Assembly: GCF_008386635.1 (NCBI RefSeq)
Contig: NZ_VUOE01000001.1
Span: 310,001-374,000, forward strand
Length of the DNA stretch: 64,000 nucleotides
DNA from: Maribacter flavus
GTDB lineage: Bacteria > Bacteroidota > Bacteroidia > Flavobacteriales > Flavobacteriaceae
Direction of reading: 5' to 3'
A program made the translations under genes and the position numbers. Below are positions 1-8,848 of the stretch, piece after piece. How positions within the stretch are numbered: the first letter of the stretch is position 1; every line of letters begins with the position of its first letter. A model generated the notes under the pieces. It ran no database searches, was not told the DNA's origin, and worked only from the letters and a program-made list of their open reading frames with translations.

Positions 1-833
1 TCTTCCCAAGGGAAAAATTCAATTTGGCAGAAAAGCAAAGTACCATCTCAACAAGAATCATCGATTTGTTCTCACCCATTGGAAAAGGACAGAGGGGCAT
101 GATCGTTTCACAGCCCAAGACCGGTAAAACGATGTTATTGAAGGACATTGCCAACGGTATTGCGGCAAATCATCCAGAGGTATATCAAATTATACTGTTA
201 ATTGACGAGCGACCTGAAGAAGTTACCGATATGCAACGAAACGTTCGTGGCGAAGTTGTAGCCTCTACCTTTGACAAGGAAGCCTCTGAACATGTTCGTG
301 TAGCGAACATCGTTCTTGAAAAAGCGAAAAGATTGGTAGAATGCGGTCATGACGTAGTGATACTCCTGGACTCCATTACCCGATTGGCAAGGGCCTACAA
401 TACGGTTCAACCCGCTTCAGGTAAGGTGCTCAGTGGTGGTGTGGACGCCAATGCGCTTCATAAACCAAAAAGATTCTTTGGAGCGGCCAGAAATATTGAA
501 AATGGAGGGTCCCTTTCCATCATCGCTACGGCGCTTACCGAAACCGGTTCTAAAATGGACGAGGTTATCTTTGAGGAATTTAAAGGTACCGGAAATATGG
601 AACTTCAATTAGATCGTAAAATTGCCAATAGAAGAATATTCCCCGCCATAGACCTTACTTCTTCAAGTACAAGGCGAGACGATTTGTTATTGGATGAAAA
701 CACCTTACAACGTATGTGGATCATGCGCAAATACCTTGCAGATATGAACCCGGTTGAAGCAATGGAGTTCATAGAGCAACGATTCAAACAAACAAAGACC
801 AACGAGGAGTTCTTAATGACTATGAATCAGTAA
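1..833 (+). CDS. rho: Transcription termination factor Rho, 3' part (5' end outside window)
   Basis: C-terminal RecA-type ATPase domain of the hexameric RNA helicase that releases transcripts. The reading frame is open to the left edge (in-frame codons read [11 protein letters not shown] before the first possible start), so the TTG at 24 is not a real start and the N-terminal RNA-binding part is missing. Counting from codon 24, the P-loop PKTGKT is at residues 31-36, the Walker B stretch VVILLD at 111-116 followed by [10 protein letters not shown], and the Q/R-loop region with [17 protein letters not shown] near 137-153. The C-terminus ends normally at MTMNQ. A good intrinsic terminator follows within 20 nt, so rho ends its transcription unit here. 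Identification is certain; only the 5' extent is unknown. Confidence 0.97.
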   Translation, partial: FPREKFNLAEKQSTISTRIIDLFSPIGKGQRGMIVSQPKTGKTMLLKDIANGIAANHPEVYQIILLIDERPEEVTDMQRNVRGEVVASTFDKEASEHVRVANIVLEKAKRLVECGHDVVILLDSITRLARAYNTVQPASGKVLSGGVDANALHKPKRFFGAARNIENGGSLSIIATALTETGSKMDEVIFEEFKGTGNMELQLDRKIANRRIFPAIDLTSSSTRRDDLLLDENTLQRMWIMRKYLADMNPVEAMEFIEQRFKQTKTNEEFLMTMNQ

Positions 834-852
834 TCCTGGACCAAATAAATTA

Positions 853-884
853 AAGCTCCAATGGGTCACCACTGGAGCTTTTTT
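853..884 (+). terminator. Intrinsic terminator of rho
   Basis: Eight-base-pair stem AAGCTCCA / TGGAGCTT around a 12-nt loop, followed by a run of T. It sits 19 nt after the rho stop codon. Confidence 0.85.
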
Positions 885-908
885 ATACCCTAAATTGAAA
901 TAAAACCC

Positions 909-916
909 TATCTTTA
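909..916 (+). promoter_or_regulatory. Possible -7 promoter element before lipoprotein gene
   Basis: TATCTTTA is one base off the Bacteroidota -7 consensus TAnnTTTG and lies 40 nt before the lipoprotein start, just after the rho terminator. No clear -33 TTTG is visible, so this is a weak call. Confidence 0.35.
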
Positions 917-956
917 AAGAAGTTTCCCCTGAGAATTTAACCAATATCCTGAACCT

Positions 957-1592
957 ATGAAGAATTTATGCAAACCTCTCCTGATTTTTATTTTTTTGAT
1001 TCCCTTGGTTTCTTGCAAACAAAATCAGGAAAAACCGCCTACAGAAGTCAAGGAAGAAGTACTTACCGCCCCCAAACAAATTATATCCCTAGAGGAAGCG
1101 GACTCACTTTACGAAAACTACAAAAATAGAAGGGCCGCTTTCATAGAAAAAATGGAATCGGAAAACCAAAAGGACGAAAATCCTTTTGAACCTACCCAGT
1201 TTATTTCTTTTGAAATAGAAGTTCTTGAAAACTACCTCAAATATGTGAAACAGGAGGCAAAAAATGGAGGTACAGAGGCCGATAGCATTCGGATATATCT
1301 GGGAAATTATGGAAACACAAGCCGAAGATATCCTAATAAAAACACGGTATTTCTGTTACCCACAGCCCAAGTTGACGGGGCCTACGGGGGCATTTTTATT
1401 GATGCAGAAGGGAAGGCCAAGTTAGTGCGCGATTGGATTGCTTCCCAACAAGGTGATAATTCAAAGGAGGGAAGGGAAAAATCCGAAGCCTCATTCATCC
1501 CTAAAACAAACGCCGCCCCGGTTTTGCAAGGAGGAACAAGTCTGACTTTAAATAGAGGGAATGGAGGACCTCCACCCAAAACCGACTTCTAA
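957..1592 (+). CDS. Predicted lipoprotein of unknown function (211 aa)
   Basis: The N-terminus has two Lys-flanked hydrophobic residues runs ending in a lipobox (LVSC, Cys20), so it should be lipidated and anchored in the membrane. After the Cys comes a charged Lys/Glu-rich linker (residues 21-90) likely to be helical, then a more globular part, and a Gly/Pro/Asn-rich tail (GNGGPPPKTDF). I recognise no domain or catalytic motif. The stop codon is 3 nt from the start of the following membrane-protein gene, so the two are probably co-transcribed. It could be a periplasmic partner of that membrane protein, but this rests only on adjacency. Confidence 0.8.
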   Translation: MKNLCKPLLIFIFLIPLVSCKQNQEKPPTEVKEEVLTAPKQIISLEEADSLYENYKNRRAAFIEKMESENQKDENPFEPTQFISFEIEVLENYLKYVKQEAKNGGTEADSIRIYLGNYGNTSRRYPNKNTVFLLPTAQVDGAYGGIFIDAEGKAKLVRDWIASQQGDNSKEGREKSEASFIPKTNAAPVLQGGTSLTLNRGNGGPPPKTDF

Positions 1593-1595
1593 CAG

Positions 1596-2285
1596 ATGCT
1601 ACAAGAACTAGTTGATTTCCTACAGAGGGACTATTTCATTTTTGCCTATATTTTTTCCTTAATCCTGTCCATAATCGCCTACCCGAAATATTTCGATACG
1701 TATTTAAAGTACCTACCGGCAATACTGGCCTATACACTGTTGAATGAAATTTTGGGTTATTTCATTAGATACTATCCGGATTTTTCATTTTTTCCAAATG
1801 TCCAGGACACAGGATTCAACGATATTATTTACAATATCTATGATTTGATTTTTTTTCCTTTCTTTTTCTACGTGTACTGGAATTTGATTAAAGACAAGAA
1901 GTACAAAAGTTGGATACGTACCGTAAGTATTTTGGCAATGCTAACCTATTTGATATCCTGTTTTTTCCAAAATCCTACGCATACCACCCTTTTCTATGCA
2001 AATGCCGTTGCTTCTTGGACGCTATTATTCATCATTTTTCTATATTTCTACGATAAACGGAAATCGCATCTTCCCGTTGTTCAACCCTACAACCTTGTTT
2101 TCTGGGTGAGTCTGGGTTTAATCATTTTTCACATTTTCGCTCCAATACTTTTCGTAGTCGGATATCTGAGATATCAGCTTTGGCTGGACTATGGTTTTCG
2201 GTCAATTCTACACATTCTAATTATACTCATGCACTTGAGTTTCTGCATTGGTTTTTTTGTTTCCAGAAAAAGAGCCTTTGGATAA
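1596..2285 (+). CDS. Multi-pass integral membrane protein of unknown function (229 aa)
   Basis: Very hydrophobic throughout, with about seven predicted membrane segments: roughly residues 14-30, 40-57, 80-98, 108-126, 132-150, 165-187 and 200-222. Aromatic residues are frequent (Phe, Tyr, Trp), and short charged loops such as KDKKYKSW and DKRKSHLP separate the helices. I recognise no family signature; the size and topology resemble small flavobacterial membrane proteins often adjacent to signalling genes, but nothing here shows a function. It begins 3 nt after the upstream lipoprotein gene and ends in front of the convergent rpsT terminator. Confidence 0.75.
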   Translation: MLQELVDFLQRDYFIFAYIFSLILSIIAYPKYFDTYLKYLPAILAYTLLNEILGYFIRYYPDFSFFPNVQDTGFNDIIYNIYDLIFFPFFFYVYWNLIKDKKYKSWIRTVSILAMLTYLISCFFQNPTHTTLFYANAVASWTLLFIIFLYFYDKRKSHLPVVQPYNLVFWVSLGLIIFHIFAPILFVVGYLRYQLWLDYGFRSILHILIILMHLSFCIGFFVSRKRAFG

Positions 2286-2292
2286 AAATCAT

Positions 2293-2317
2293 AAAAAAAC
2301 CCTCCATAATGGAGGGT
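2293..2317 (-). terminator. Intrinsic terminator of rpsT
   Basis: Stem ACCCTCC / GGAGGGT with an ATAAT-type loop; read on the minus strand it is followed by seven T. It lies 26 nt beyond the rpsT stop. On the plus strand the hairpin lacks a T run, so its main user is rpsT. Confidence 0.8.
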
Positions 2318-2342
2318 CTAAAAAATATGTTTTTAACTATTC

Positions 2343-2594
2343 TTAAAGGGCAGCTACATGCTTTGCCAATTTGCTTTTTAAGTTGGCGGCTTTATTGCTA
2401 TGGATGATATTGCGTTTTGCCAAACGATCTATCATACTTACCACACTTGGCAATAATGCCTCGGCATCCTTCTTGTTTTCCTCGGTACGCAATTTCTTGA
2501 TTGCATTACGTGTGGTTTTATGCTGATACCTATTACGTAAACGTACCGCTTCGTTTCTTCTGATTCTTTTTAATGCCGACTTATGGTTTGCCAT
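2343..2594 (-). CDS. rpsT: 30S ribosomal protein S20
   Basis: Primary-binding small-subunit protein that contacts the 16S rRNA 5' domain and helix 44. The 83-residue, Lys/Arg-rich helical sequence begins MANHKSALKRIRRNEAVRL, typical of S20, contains the conserved KKLRT segment, and ends in the usual alanine-rich tail (SKLAKHVAAL). Length matches the family. The gene lies just downstream of two tRNA-Glu genes on the same strand, so all may share one transcript; the terminator is directly after its stop. Confidence 0.97.
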   Translation of the reverse strand: MANHKSALKRIRRNEAVRLRNRYQHKTTRNAIKKLRTEENKKDAEALLPSVVSMIDRLAKRNIIHSNKAANLKSKLAKHVAAL

Positions 2595-2644
2595 CTTATT
2601 TCCTAATTATATTTTGGTGGATTCCTGTATCCATTTATTTCTAG

Positions 2645-2716
2645 TAGCCCGTAGGGGAATCGAACCCCTGTTACCAGGATGAAAACCTGGCGTCCTAACC
2701 CCTAGACGAACGGGCC
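2645..2716 (-). tRNA. tRNA-Glu (anticodon TTC), copy 1
   Basis: Minus-strand 72-nt cloverleaf. Acceptor stem GGCCCGT pairs with ACGGGCT (one G-U at the first pair), discriminator A; anticodon arm CCAGG-TTTTCAT-CCTGG carries TTC; T arm AGGGG-TTCGATT-CCCCT. CCA is not encoded. Identical to the copy at 2754-2825. Confidence 0.96.
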
Positions 2717-2753
2717 ATTAAGCCAATACGGAACATTACGTTCCAAATCTTCG

Positions 2754-2825
2754 TAGCCCGTAGGGGAATCGAACCCCTGTTACCAGGATGAAAACCTGGC
2801 GTCCTAACCCCTAGACGAACGGGCC
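2754..2825 (-). tRNA. tRNA-Glu (anticodon TTC), copy 2
   Basis: Same 72-nt sequence as the neighbouring copy, base for base, separated from it by 37 nt. It has the same TTC anticodon, TTCGATT T-loop and no encoded CCA. The order on the minus strand is this copy, then copy 1, then rpsT, suggesting a small tRNA-rpsT transcription unit. Confidence 0.96.
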
Positions 2826-2905
2826 ATTACTTTGCGTAATTGCGGATGCAAAAATACAATTATTTTTCACTATCGCAACTCCCAATTATGATTTTTTAAA
2901 ATCTT

Positions 2906-4381
2906 TTAATAAGCCTTTGCGAACAACACTCTCTTATAGGATGGTTTACCTGTCAAAATACAACTACCTTCCTCATCCTTAGCATCCAAAGGTATACAAC
3001 GAATGGTTGCTTTGGTTTCTTTCTTTATGCGATCCTCAGTTTCTGCGGTTCCATCCCAGTGGGCGGATATGAAGCCTCCCTTGGTTTCCAGAATATTCTT
3101 GAACTCATCATAGGTTTCAACCTTTGTAATATGCTCTTTTCTGTAATCGAAGGCCTTCTTATATATTGTCTTTTGAATATCCTCCAACAAAAATTCGATT
3201 TTCTCAACGACTTCGCTCGCCGGTACCGTGGATTTTTCCAAAGTGTCCCTTCGTGCCACCTCATAAGTACCATTGGCCAGATCGCGCTGCCCTATTGCCA
3301 AACGGATGGGAACCCCCTTCAATTCGTATTCGTTGAATTTGAATCCAGGTTTCTGAGTATCCCTATCGTCATACTTTACGGATATTCCCTTAGATTTTAA
3401 TTCCTTTACCAGAGGCATTACATTTTCAGAAATTTCGTCCAACTGTTCCAAACCTTTATAAATAGGTACTATTACTACTTGAATTGGTGCCAATTTTGGA
3501 GGAAGCACCAAACCATTGTCATCTGAGTGGGTCATGATCAACGCACCCATCAAGCGTGTAGAAACCCCCCAAGAAGTGGCCCAAACATACTCTTTGTTTC
3601 CTTCTTTGCTCGCAAATTTAACATCGAAGGCCTTGGCAAAATTCTGACCTAAAAAATGGGACGTACCAGCCTGTAATGCCTTACCGTCCTGCATCAAAGC
3701 CTCTATACAATACGTTTCAATGGCTCCCGCGAATCGCTCGCTTGGGGTTTTTAATCCCTTGATAACCGGAACGGCCATATGTTCCTCCGCAAATTCGGCA
3801 TAAACATGCATCATCTGTTCCGCCTCCTCGATCGCTTCTTGTTCCGTGGCATGGGCCGTATGCCCCTCCTGCCATAAAAACTCGGCGGTTCTCAGAAAAA
3901 GTCGGGTGCGCATTTCCCAACGAACAACATTCGCCCACTGATTTATCAACAAAGGCAAATCTCTATAGGATTGGATCCACTTTCTAAAGGTATCCCAGAT
4001 GATGGTTTCCGAAGTTGGCCTCACGATCAATTCCTCTTCCAGTTTTGCATCGGGGTCTACAATGATTCCGGTTCCATCCTCATCATTTTTTAGTCTGTAA
4101 TGGGTTACCACGGCACATTCCTTTGCAAAGCCCTCAACATGACTGGCCTCCTTGCTCAAATATGATTTGGGGATGAATAGCGGAAAATAGGCATTTTCAT
4201 GTCCCGTATCCTTGAACATTTTGTCAAGGCCTGCCTGCATTTTTTCCCAAATAGCATAGCCGTAGGGCTTGATGACCATACAGCCCCTTACGCCGGAGTT
4301 TTCGGCCAAATCGGCCTTAACGACCAACTCATTATACCATTTGGAATAATCCTCGCTTCTAGAAGTCAAATTTTTACCCAT
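2906..4381 (-). CDS. proS: Prolyl-tRNA synthetase, archaeal/eukaryotic-type (ProS type 3)
   Basis: Class II aminoacyl-tRNA synthetase that charges tRNA-Pro in the cytoplasm. At 491 aa without the editing insertion domain, and with N-terminus [20 protein letters not shown], it is the archaeal-like type 3 enzyme rather than the longer E. coli type. Visible class II features: RPTSE at 121-125, the motif-2 region [16 protein letters not shown] at 162-177, and the motif-3 region with STRLMGAL near residue 275. An anticodon-binding domain follows, then the type-3 C-terminal domain ending in Tyr (FAKAY). A short inverted repeat lies 14-28 nt before the start. It is divergent from the Trp/Gly-repeat lipoprotein gene, with 95 nt between. 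Confidence 0.96.
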   Translation of the reverse strand: MGKNLTSRSEDYSKWYNELVVKADLAENSGVRGCMVIKPYGYAIWEKMQAGLDKMFKDTGHENAYFPLFIPKSYLSKEASHVEGFAKECAVVTHYRLKNDEDGTGIIVDPDAKLEEELIVRPTSETIIWDTFRKWIQSYRDLPLLINQWANVVRWEMRTRLFLRTAEFLWQEGHTAHATEQEAIEEAEQMMHVYAEFAEEHMAVPVIKGLKTPSERFAGAIETYCIEALMQDGKALQAGTSHFLGQNFAKAFDVKFASKEGNKEYVWATSWGVSTRLMGALIMTHSDDNGLVLPPKLAPIQVVIVPIYKGLEQLDEISENVMPLVKELKSKGISVKYDDRDTQKPGFKFNEYELKGVPIRLAIGQRDLANGTYEVARRDTLEKSTVPASEVVEKIEFLLEDIQKTIYKKAFDYRKEHITKVETYDEFKNILETKGGFISAHWDGTAETEDRIKKETKATIRCIPLDAKDEEGSCILTGKPSYKRVLFAKAY

Positions 4382-4476
4382 TGTTCGGAGTTTGGCACAA
4401 ATCTTGTGCTTATTAAAGAAAATAATGCGGTAAAACTAGTTATTTTTACTATGTTCAACAATATAATTTTAGAACG

Positions 4477-5808
4477 ATGATATATTCCACATCCCACACC
4501 AAATATTTATATGGACTGATGGTTGCTTCACTGGCAATGCTAGTGGTTTCCTGTGGTTCATACCAACAAGCTTCTTATTACGACAACGACGGAATCTACG
4601 CCGATGATGCCCCTAGAACCGTGGAACGTAGACCGGATAGGCAATACAATCCTACGACCAGGTCAGAGGAGTCCGATACCTTTACGGAGTATTTTGGACA
4701 AAAGGCCGATCAATATGGTCAAATCTTGGATAGCGAGATATTTACGGACGTAGATTCGTATTCCAGTAACGACCTTAGCGATAGTATTCCTCAAAATCAA
4801 TTGACCGATTATTATGATAGCCCAAACGACTACCAAGGTTTTGGAGGTTGGGGCGATAACGGCCAAAACGTTGTTATAAATGTTTATGATAATGGCTGGA
4901 ACAATTGGGGCTGGGGTGGTGGCTTCGGTTGGGGCTGGAACGATCCTTGGCTTTGGAACAACTGGGGCTGGGGTGGCGGCTTCGGTTGGGGCTGGAACAA
5001 TTGGGGCTGGAATCGCTGGAACCGTTGGGGCTGGGGATGGAACAACCCTTGGGGCTGGAACAACTGGGGCTGGGGAGGCGGCTTTGGTTGGGGCTGGAAC
5101 AATTGGGGCTGGAACGGATGGAACAATTGGGGCTGGGCCGGTAATTGGGGCTGGGGAGGCTATTATGGCAACAACTTAAGAAGAAATTATGCGTTCTCAA
5201 ACAACAGGACAAGACGCGGCTATTACGATACCGTAAACAATGGTTCAACCGCATTGCGTGGCAGATCAAACGTAAATACAAGGGGTACTTCCCCTAGATA
5301 CAGAACTTCGGATAGGGCGGTTTCCTCAAGGAGTTCTGCCAACACAAGAAGCAGCTCATTGAGCAGACGTACGGTAAGCGCTGACCAGAACAGGGCCTAT
5401 AGAACCAGTAGGAGCACACGGGCCACACCAAGATATTATAGCAATTCAAGAAGTAATGGCTATTACAGTGGAACGGCAAGGTCATCATCAACCTATAGCA
5501 GGAGTGACATGTCCGGTAGGACCAGTAGGGCCGTAACCCCTAGAACCTCTACCTATAGAGGATCCAGTTCTGGAAGAAGTAGTTCTTCTTATGGCACTTC
5601 CAGGAGCATGGGTTCCAGTAGGGGCTATAGTTCCGGTAGAAGCTATAGTTCCGGCAGAAGTAGTTCCGGAGGTAATTATAGTTCTGGAAGGAGTAGTTCT
5701 GGCGGTAGCTACAGAAGCTCAGGAGGTGGCGGGTCGTCCCGTTCATCCGGTGGCGGAGGTAGATCTTCCGGAGGTGGTAGATCTTCAGGTGGCCGTAGCA
5801 ACCGCTAA
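4477..5808 (+). CDS. Lipoprotein with Trp/Gly/Asn repeats and Ser/Arg/Gly-rich tail (443 aa)
   Basis: The signal sequence ends in a lipobox (VVSC, Cys26), so the product should be a lipoprotein. Residues 27-135 are acidic and Tyr-rich, with a short hydrophobic beta-like stretch QNVVINVYDNG at 130-140. Residues 141-226 are low complexity built from Trp, Gly and Asn, with about 30 Trp in 86 residues and three near-identical copies of WNNWGWGGGFGWGWN (141-155, 160-174, 194-208). Residues 233-443 are a basic Ser/Arg/Thr/Gly tail with SSGR and SSGG repeats and almost no hydrophobic residues. I do not know a function. The composition resembles adhesive, silk-like or RNA-binding disordered proteins. 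It is followed after 27 nt by a FadL-like barrel gene, so the two may be co-expressed in the envelope. Confidence 0.85.
   Translation: MIYSTSHTKYLYGLMVASLAMLVVSCGSYQQASYYDNDGIYADDAPRTVERRPDRQYNPTTRSEESDTFTEYFGQKADQYGQILDSEIFTDVDSYSSNDLSDSIPQNQLTDYYDSPNDYQGFGGWGDNGQNVVINVYDNGWNNWGWGGGFGWGWNDPWLWNNWGWGGGFGWGWNNWGWNRWNRWGWGWNNPWGWNNWGWGGGFGWGWNNWGWNGWNNWGWAGNWGWGGYYGNNLRRNYAFSNNRTRRGYYDTVNNGSTALRGRSNVNTRGTSPRYRTSDRAVSSRSSANTRSSSLSRRTVSADQNRAYRTSRSTRATPRYYSNSRSNGYYSGTARSSSTYSRSDMSGRTSRAVTPRTSTYRGSSSGRSSSSYGTSRSMGSSRGYSSGRSYSSGRSSSGGNYSSGRSSSGGSYRSSGGGGSSRSSGGGGRSSGGGRSSGGRSNR
4897..5100 (+). repeat. Imperfect tandem repeats encoding the WNNWGWGGGFGWGWN units
   Basis: Three 45-nt in-frame copies at 4897-4941, 4954-4998 and 5056-5100, separated by shorter GGCTGGAAC-type units. 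They differ mainly at synonymous third positions, so protein sequence rather than DNA sequence is kept, although the G-rich units could also expand or contract. Confidence 0.85.
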
Positions 5809-5835
5809 TCAGTTCAACTTTAAAAAGATTGCAAG

Positions 5836-7341
5836 ATGAAAAGAATATTCACTTTCATAACACTATACCTTTGCCTTACGGCCAGCGCACAAAATATTAA
5901 CGATGTCCTGCGTTACGGTCTCGAGGAACTCCCGGGCACGGCAAGATTTCAGGCCATGGGTGGCGCTTTTGGCGCACTAGGAGGAGATATGTCCGCCATA
6001 AACATAAACCCTGCTGGTTCCGCGGTTTTTAACAATAGCTTAATGACCCTTTCAGGTACTCATTTTAGAAGGGAAAACGATGCAAATTATTTTGGAACGT
6101 TATCCAATACAAATCGGAATGAAATCGATTTGAACCAAATAGGGGGTGCCTTTGTCTTTAACAACACAGATCAAAATTCCGACTGGAAAAAATTTTCCTT
6201 GGCTTTCAACTATGACATGACCCAAAGTTTTGAGAACGAAGTCTTCATTACAGGAAATAGCAATCAAGGCATCGATAATTACTTCTTGAATTTTGCCCAA
6301 GGAGTACCCTTTGGCTCCATCCTTATTCAGGAAGATGAATTTATTGAAGATGCCTATCTTGATATTGGCGCGGTTCAAGGTTTTCGTGACCAACAGGCAT
6401 TCTTAGGTTATTATGGCGGAATTTTAGATCCTGAAAGTCCGGATGACGCCACCACGAATTACATAAGCAATACAGGATACTCCTCCGTTAACCAAGAGTT
6501 TTTAAAAACGACTACGGGATACAATAGTAAGTTTACCGTAAATGCGGCCAGTCAATTTAGGGACAACCTATATTTAGGGGCCTCCTTGAATTTTCACAAT
6601 GTTATCTACGACCAGTTGACGCAGTTCACCGAAAATGGATACAACGCAGATTCACCAATCCAAAATACAACGTTTGACAATTTGTTGAGCACGGAAGGAA
6701 ACGGATTTTCATTCAGTTTAGGGGCGATTGCCAAATTAAACGATTTTGTTCGTTTGGGTGGTAGTTATCAATCACCTACATGGTATAGGCTTACGGATGA
6801 TTTTAGCCAAAGAATTAATTCCGATTTGGCCGATGATGATATAAATTTTATCGATTTCAACATCGTTAACCTGTTCGAAAGATATACCGTTAAAACCCCT
6901 GCCAGATTAAACGGTAGCGTAGCCTTGGTCTTTGGCAAAAACGGATTGTTAAGTTTGGACTATGGTTATCAGGATTTTTCACAAGCGGAATTAAGACCTG
7001 CAAATGACAATAGCTTTCAAACCGTAAACAACCAAATTTCAAATGAGTTGGGCGGTGTTTCCACCATACGACTTGGAGGTGAATACCGATTGGGCATGGT
7101 AAGTCTACGTGGAGGATATAGATACGAGCAAAGTCCCTATGTGAATGGAAATACTATAAACGACCTAAACGGTTTCTCGGCGGGTGTTGGTTTTAATTTT
7201 GGAGGAAGTCGATTGGATCTTGCACTAAGCCAAACTTCGCAGGATATGAACGAAAGGCTTTTTGACACAGGACTGAACACGCCCGCCATGATTACAAGGA
7301 CTAACACCTTTGGTACTTTGAGCTACACCCTGAATTTTTAA
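5836..7341 (+). CDS. FadL/OmpP1-like outer-membrane beta-barrel protein (501 aa)
   Basis: Signal peptide ending ASAQ near residue 19, then a mature N-terminus with the FadL-like hallmark: ARFQAMGGAFGALGGDMSA followed by ININPAG (about residues 36-61). This is the OmpP1/FadL/TodX type of hydrophobic-substrate channel; in Bacteroidota such genes are often labelled hemin receptor or transporter. The rest alternates polar and hydrophobic residues as a beta barrel does, with Asn/Asp/Gly-rich loops, and the protein ends in an aromatic strand (GTLSYTLNF), the usual C-terminal insertion signal. It starts 27 nt after the Trp/Gly-repeat lipoprotein and ends at a bidirectional terminator. Substrate unknown. 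Confidence 0.82.
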   Translation: MKRIFTFITLYLCLTASAQNINDVLRYGLEELPGTARFQAMGGAFGALGGDMSAININPAGSAVFNNSLMTLSGTHFRRENDANYFGTLSNTNRNEIDLNQIGGAFVFNNTDQNSDWKKFSLAFNYDMTQSFENEVFITGNSNQGIDNYFLNFAQGVPFGSILIQEDEFIEDAYLDIGAVQGFRDQQAFLGYYGGILDPESPDDATTNYISNTGYSSVNQEFLKTTTGYNSKFTVNAASQFRDNLYLGASLNFHNVIYDQLTQFTENGYNADSPIQNTTFDNLLSTEGNGFSFSLGAIAKLNDFVRLGGSYQSPTWYRLTDDFSQRINSDLADDDINFIDFNIVNLFERYTVKTPARLNGSVALVFGKNGLLSLDYGYQDFSQAELRPANDNSFQTVNNQISNELGGVSTIRLGGEYRLGMVSLRGGYRYEQSPYVNGNTINDLNGFSAGVGFNFGGSRLDLALSQTSQDMNERLFDTGLNTPAMITRTNTFGTLSYTLNF

Positions 7342-7356
7342 TCCGATGAAACAAAA

Positions 7357-7392
7357 TTAAAAAAGGACCGAATGATTCGGTCCTTTTTTTTT
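7357..7392. terminator. Bidirectional intrinsic terminator
   Basis: Eight-bp perfect stem GGACCGAA / TTCGGTCC with a TGA loop, flanked by A-run on one side and nine T on the other. It serves the barrel gene on the plus strand and the T9SS cargo gene on the minus strand, whose stop codon overlaps the T run. Confidence 0.92.
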
Positions 7393-8848
7393 ATCGTTTT
7401 AGGGTAAAATGGGATTGTCGTGTTTTGGCCACCAGAACTCCGGCATCGTCCTCTTCGTACTCAAACCGAAACCAATAATCTGTCGATGGCATGGGTCTAC
7501 CATTGTAAGTACCGTCCCAACCTTCAACTGCACCCAATTGTTTTAACAGTTTTCCGTATCTATCAAAAATATATACAATTGGATTCGTAAGGGTTTCAAT
7601 TCCTTGTACGTTCCATTCGTCATTGACAGTATCCCCATTGGGCGTAAAAAACTTGGGATATCCAACTACCAAAAACTCAACCGGTTCCGTTATACCGCAG
7701 CCGTTCTTATCATTGATTACCACCGTATTGATACCGGGTGGAATATCTAGAAACACGGGGTCATCTTGAAAAGCCCCTCCGTTTATGGCATACTCATAAT
7801 CACCATCACCATCCACAAATATCTCAACATTGTTGGCGTCTGGGTCAACGGACAAATTGGTCTCCAAAACCTCCACGCGATCCAAAATTGGAACTCCATA
7901 GAAGGTAATTAGAATACCACCTAGGTCGGCGACCGTTGGCGGAGTACCCGATGCTGTGGTGATAGTGGCAAAATATCGTCCTGAATTTGGACTGGTAACT
8001 ACTAATTCCGCTCCAAAAGGACCAGATCCGGCCAAAGTGCCATCCACAACTCCATCGTCTTCATAATCCACCGTCCATTCAACATTTGCAATATCAGAAC
8101 CTGCGGGCGAATTCAAGGCACTCAAAACGATATCAGGGTCCCCTTCACAAGCTATTATATCCAAACCCAAAAACTCGTCGCGCAACGTACAATCCAAGGC
8201 CGTATTTTGATTCTCGTTTACGGAACTACCCGTAAACGTTAACATAAAAGGCTCCGGGTCGCCATCGAAATTCGTATTGAAATTATTGATTAAGATATAG
8301 TAGATTTCACCAGGTTGGACATCCAACCATTCATCATAGGTATTTTGGCTACCCACCAAAAAGGGAGCTCCTTCCTGACCGTTTTCGGGATTTACGCCTA
8401 TACCTGTAAAATTCGTGTTGTTCACTTCGTAATTGCAACGTATGGGCTCCGAGGTGCCATCACCAATAATAGAACAAAAATTCTGTCCACTCAATTGGTC
8501 GTACGGACCATAAACGGCAAAATCCCATTCGGCTGTTGGGGTTGAATTTCCTCCGGACGGTAAAGCCTCAATATCAAAACCTACCTGCCCTCCGGTACCC
8601 GCCCTAAATACAAACCAAGAGGTATTGTTTTCTATGTTCGCAGAGCTTACGCTGCCTTTTTCCAAACATCCAGTTTGCCTAATAACTTCCGGGTCAAAAT
8701 CATCGATATCGCCACCACCGTCAGCCGAACCCATTATAGGGGCATCGGCACAGACAGGGATGGCCGTTCTACAATCTGGAGAGTTTTGGGCTTTTGCCTT
8801 GCCAACCAGTAGGAGCAAACAGCAAATAGTAGCGACGAGTGTTCGCAT
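7391..8848 (-). CDS. T9SS type B sorting-domain secreted protein (485 aa)
   Basis: Secreted or cell-surface protein exported by Sec and then the type IX secretion system. Signal peptide residues 1-20 ends KAKAQ. The N-terminal half (about 22-215) starts DCRTAIPVCAD, resembling lectin-like or jelly-roll domains seen in such cargo, with a Trp-Phe-Val-Phe strand near residue 77. The middle holds an Ig-like/PKD-like region. The last ~90 residues are the type B (CHU_C-like) sorting domain: PKFFTPNGDTVNDEW, then VYIFDRYGKLL, WDGTYNGRPMPSTDYWF and the ending SHFTLKR. No catalytic motif was found, so adhesion or scaffold is possible. Monocistronic, ending in the shared terminator. Confidence 0.9.
   Translation of the reverse strand: MRTLVATICCLLLLVGKAKAQNSPDCRTAIPVCADAPIMGSADGGGDIDDFDPEVIRQTGCLEKGSVSSANIENNTSWFVFRAGTGGQVGFDIEALPSGGNSTPTAEWDFAVYGPYDQLSGQNFCSIIGDGTSEPIRCNYEVNNTNFTGIGVNPENGQEGAPFLVGSQNTYDEWLDVQPGEIYYILINNFNTNFDGDPEPFMLTFTGSSVNENQNTALDCTLRDEFLGLDIIACEGDPDIVLSALNSPAGSDIANVEWTVDYEDDGVVDGTLAGSGPFGAELVVTSPNSGRYFATITTASGTPPTVADLGGILITFYGVPILDRVEVLETNLSVDPDANNVEIFVDGDGDYEYAINGGAFQDDPVFLDIPPGINTVVINDKNGCGITEPVEFLVVGYPKFFTPNGDTVNDEWNVQGIETLTNPIVYIFDRYGKLLKQLGAVEGWDGTYNGRPMPSTDYWFRFEYEEDDAGVLVAKTRQSHFTLKR

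Noticed and set aside
4395-4409. Inverted repeat GCACAA-ATC-TTGTGC upstream of proS
   Set aside because: Six-bp arms and a 3-nt loop just before the start; could be a short operator but too small to call.
4897-5160. Possible CRISPR-like array in the G-rich repeats
   Set aside because: Spacers are not unique and the repeats are in frame with a coding sequence.
4874-5281. Antisense Pro/Ser/Gln-rich frames over the Trp/Gly repeats
   Set aside because: Automatic by-product of the GGCTGG repeats read on other frames.
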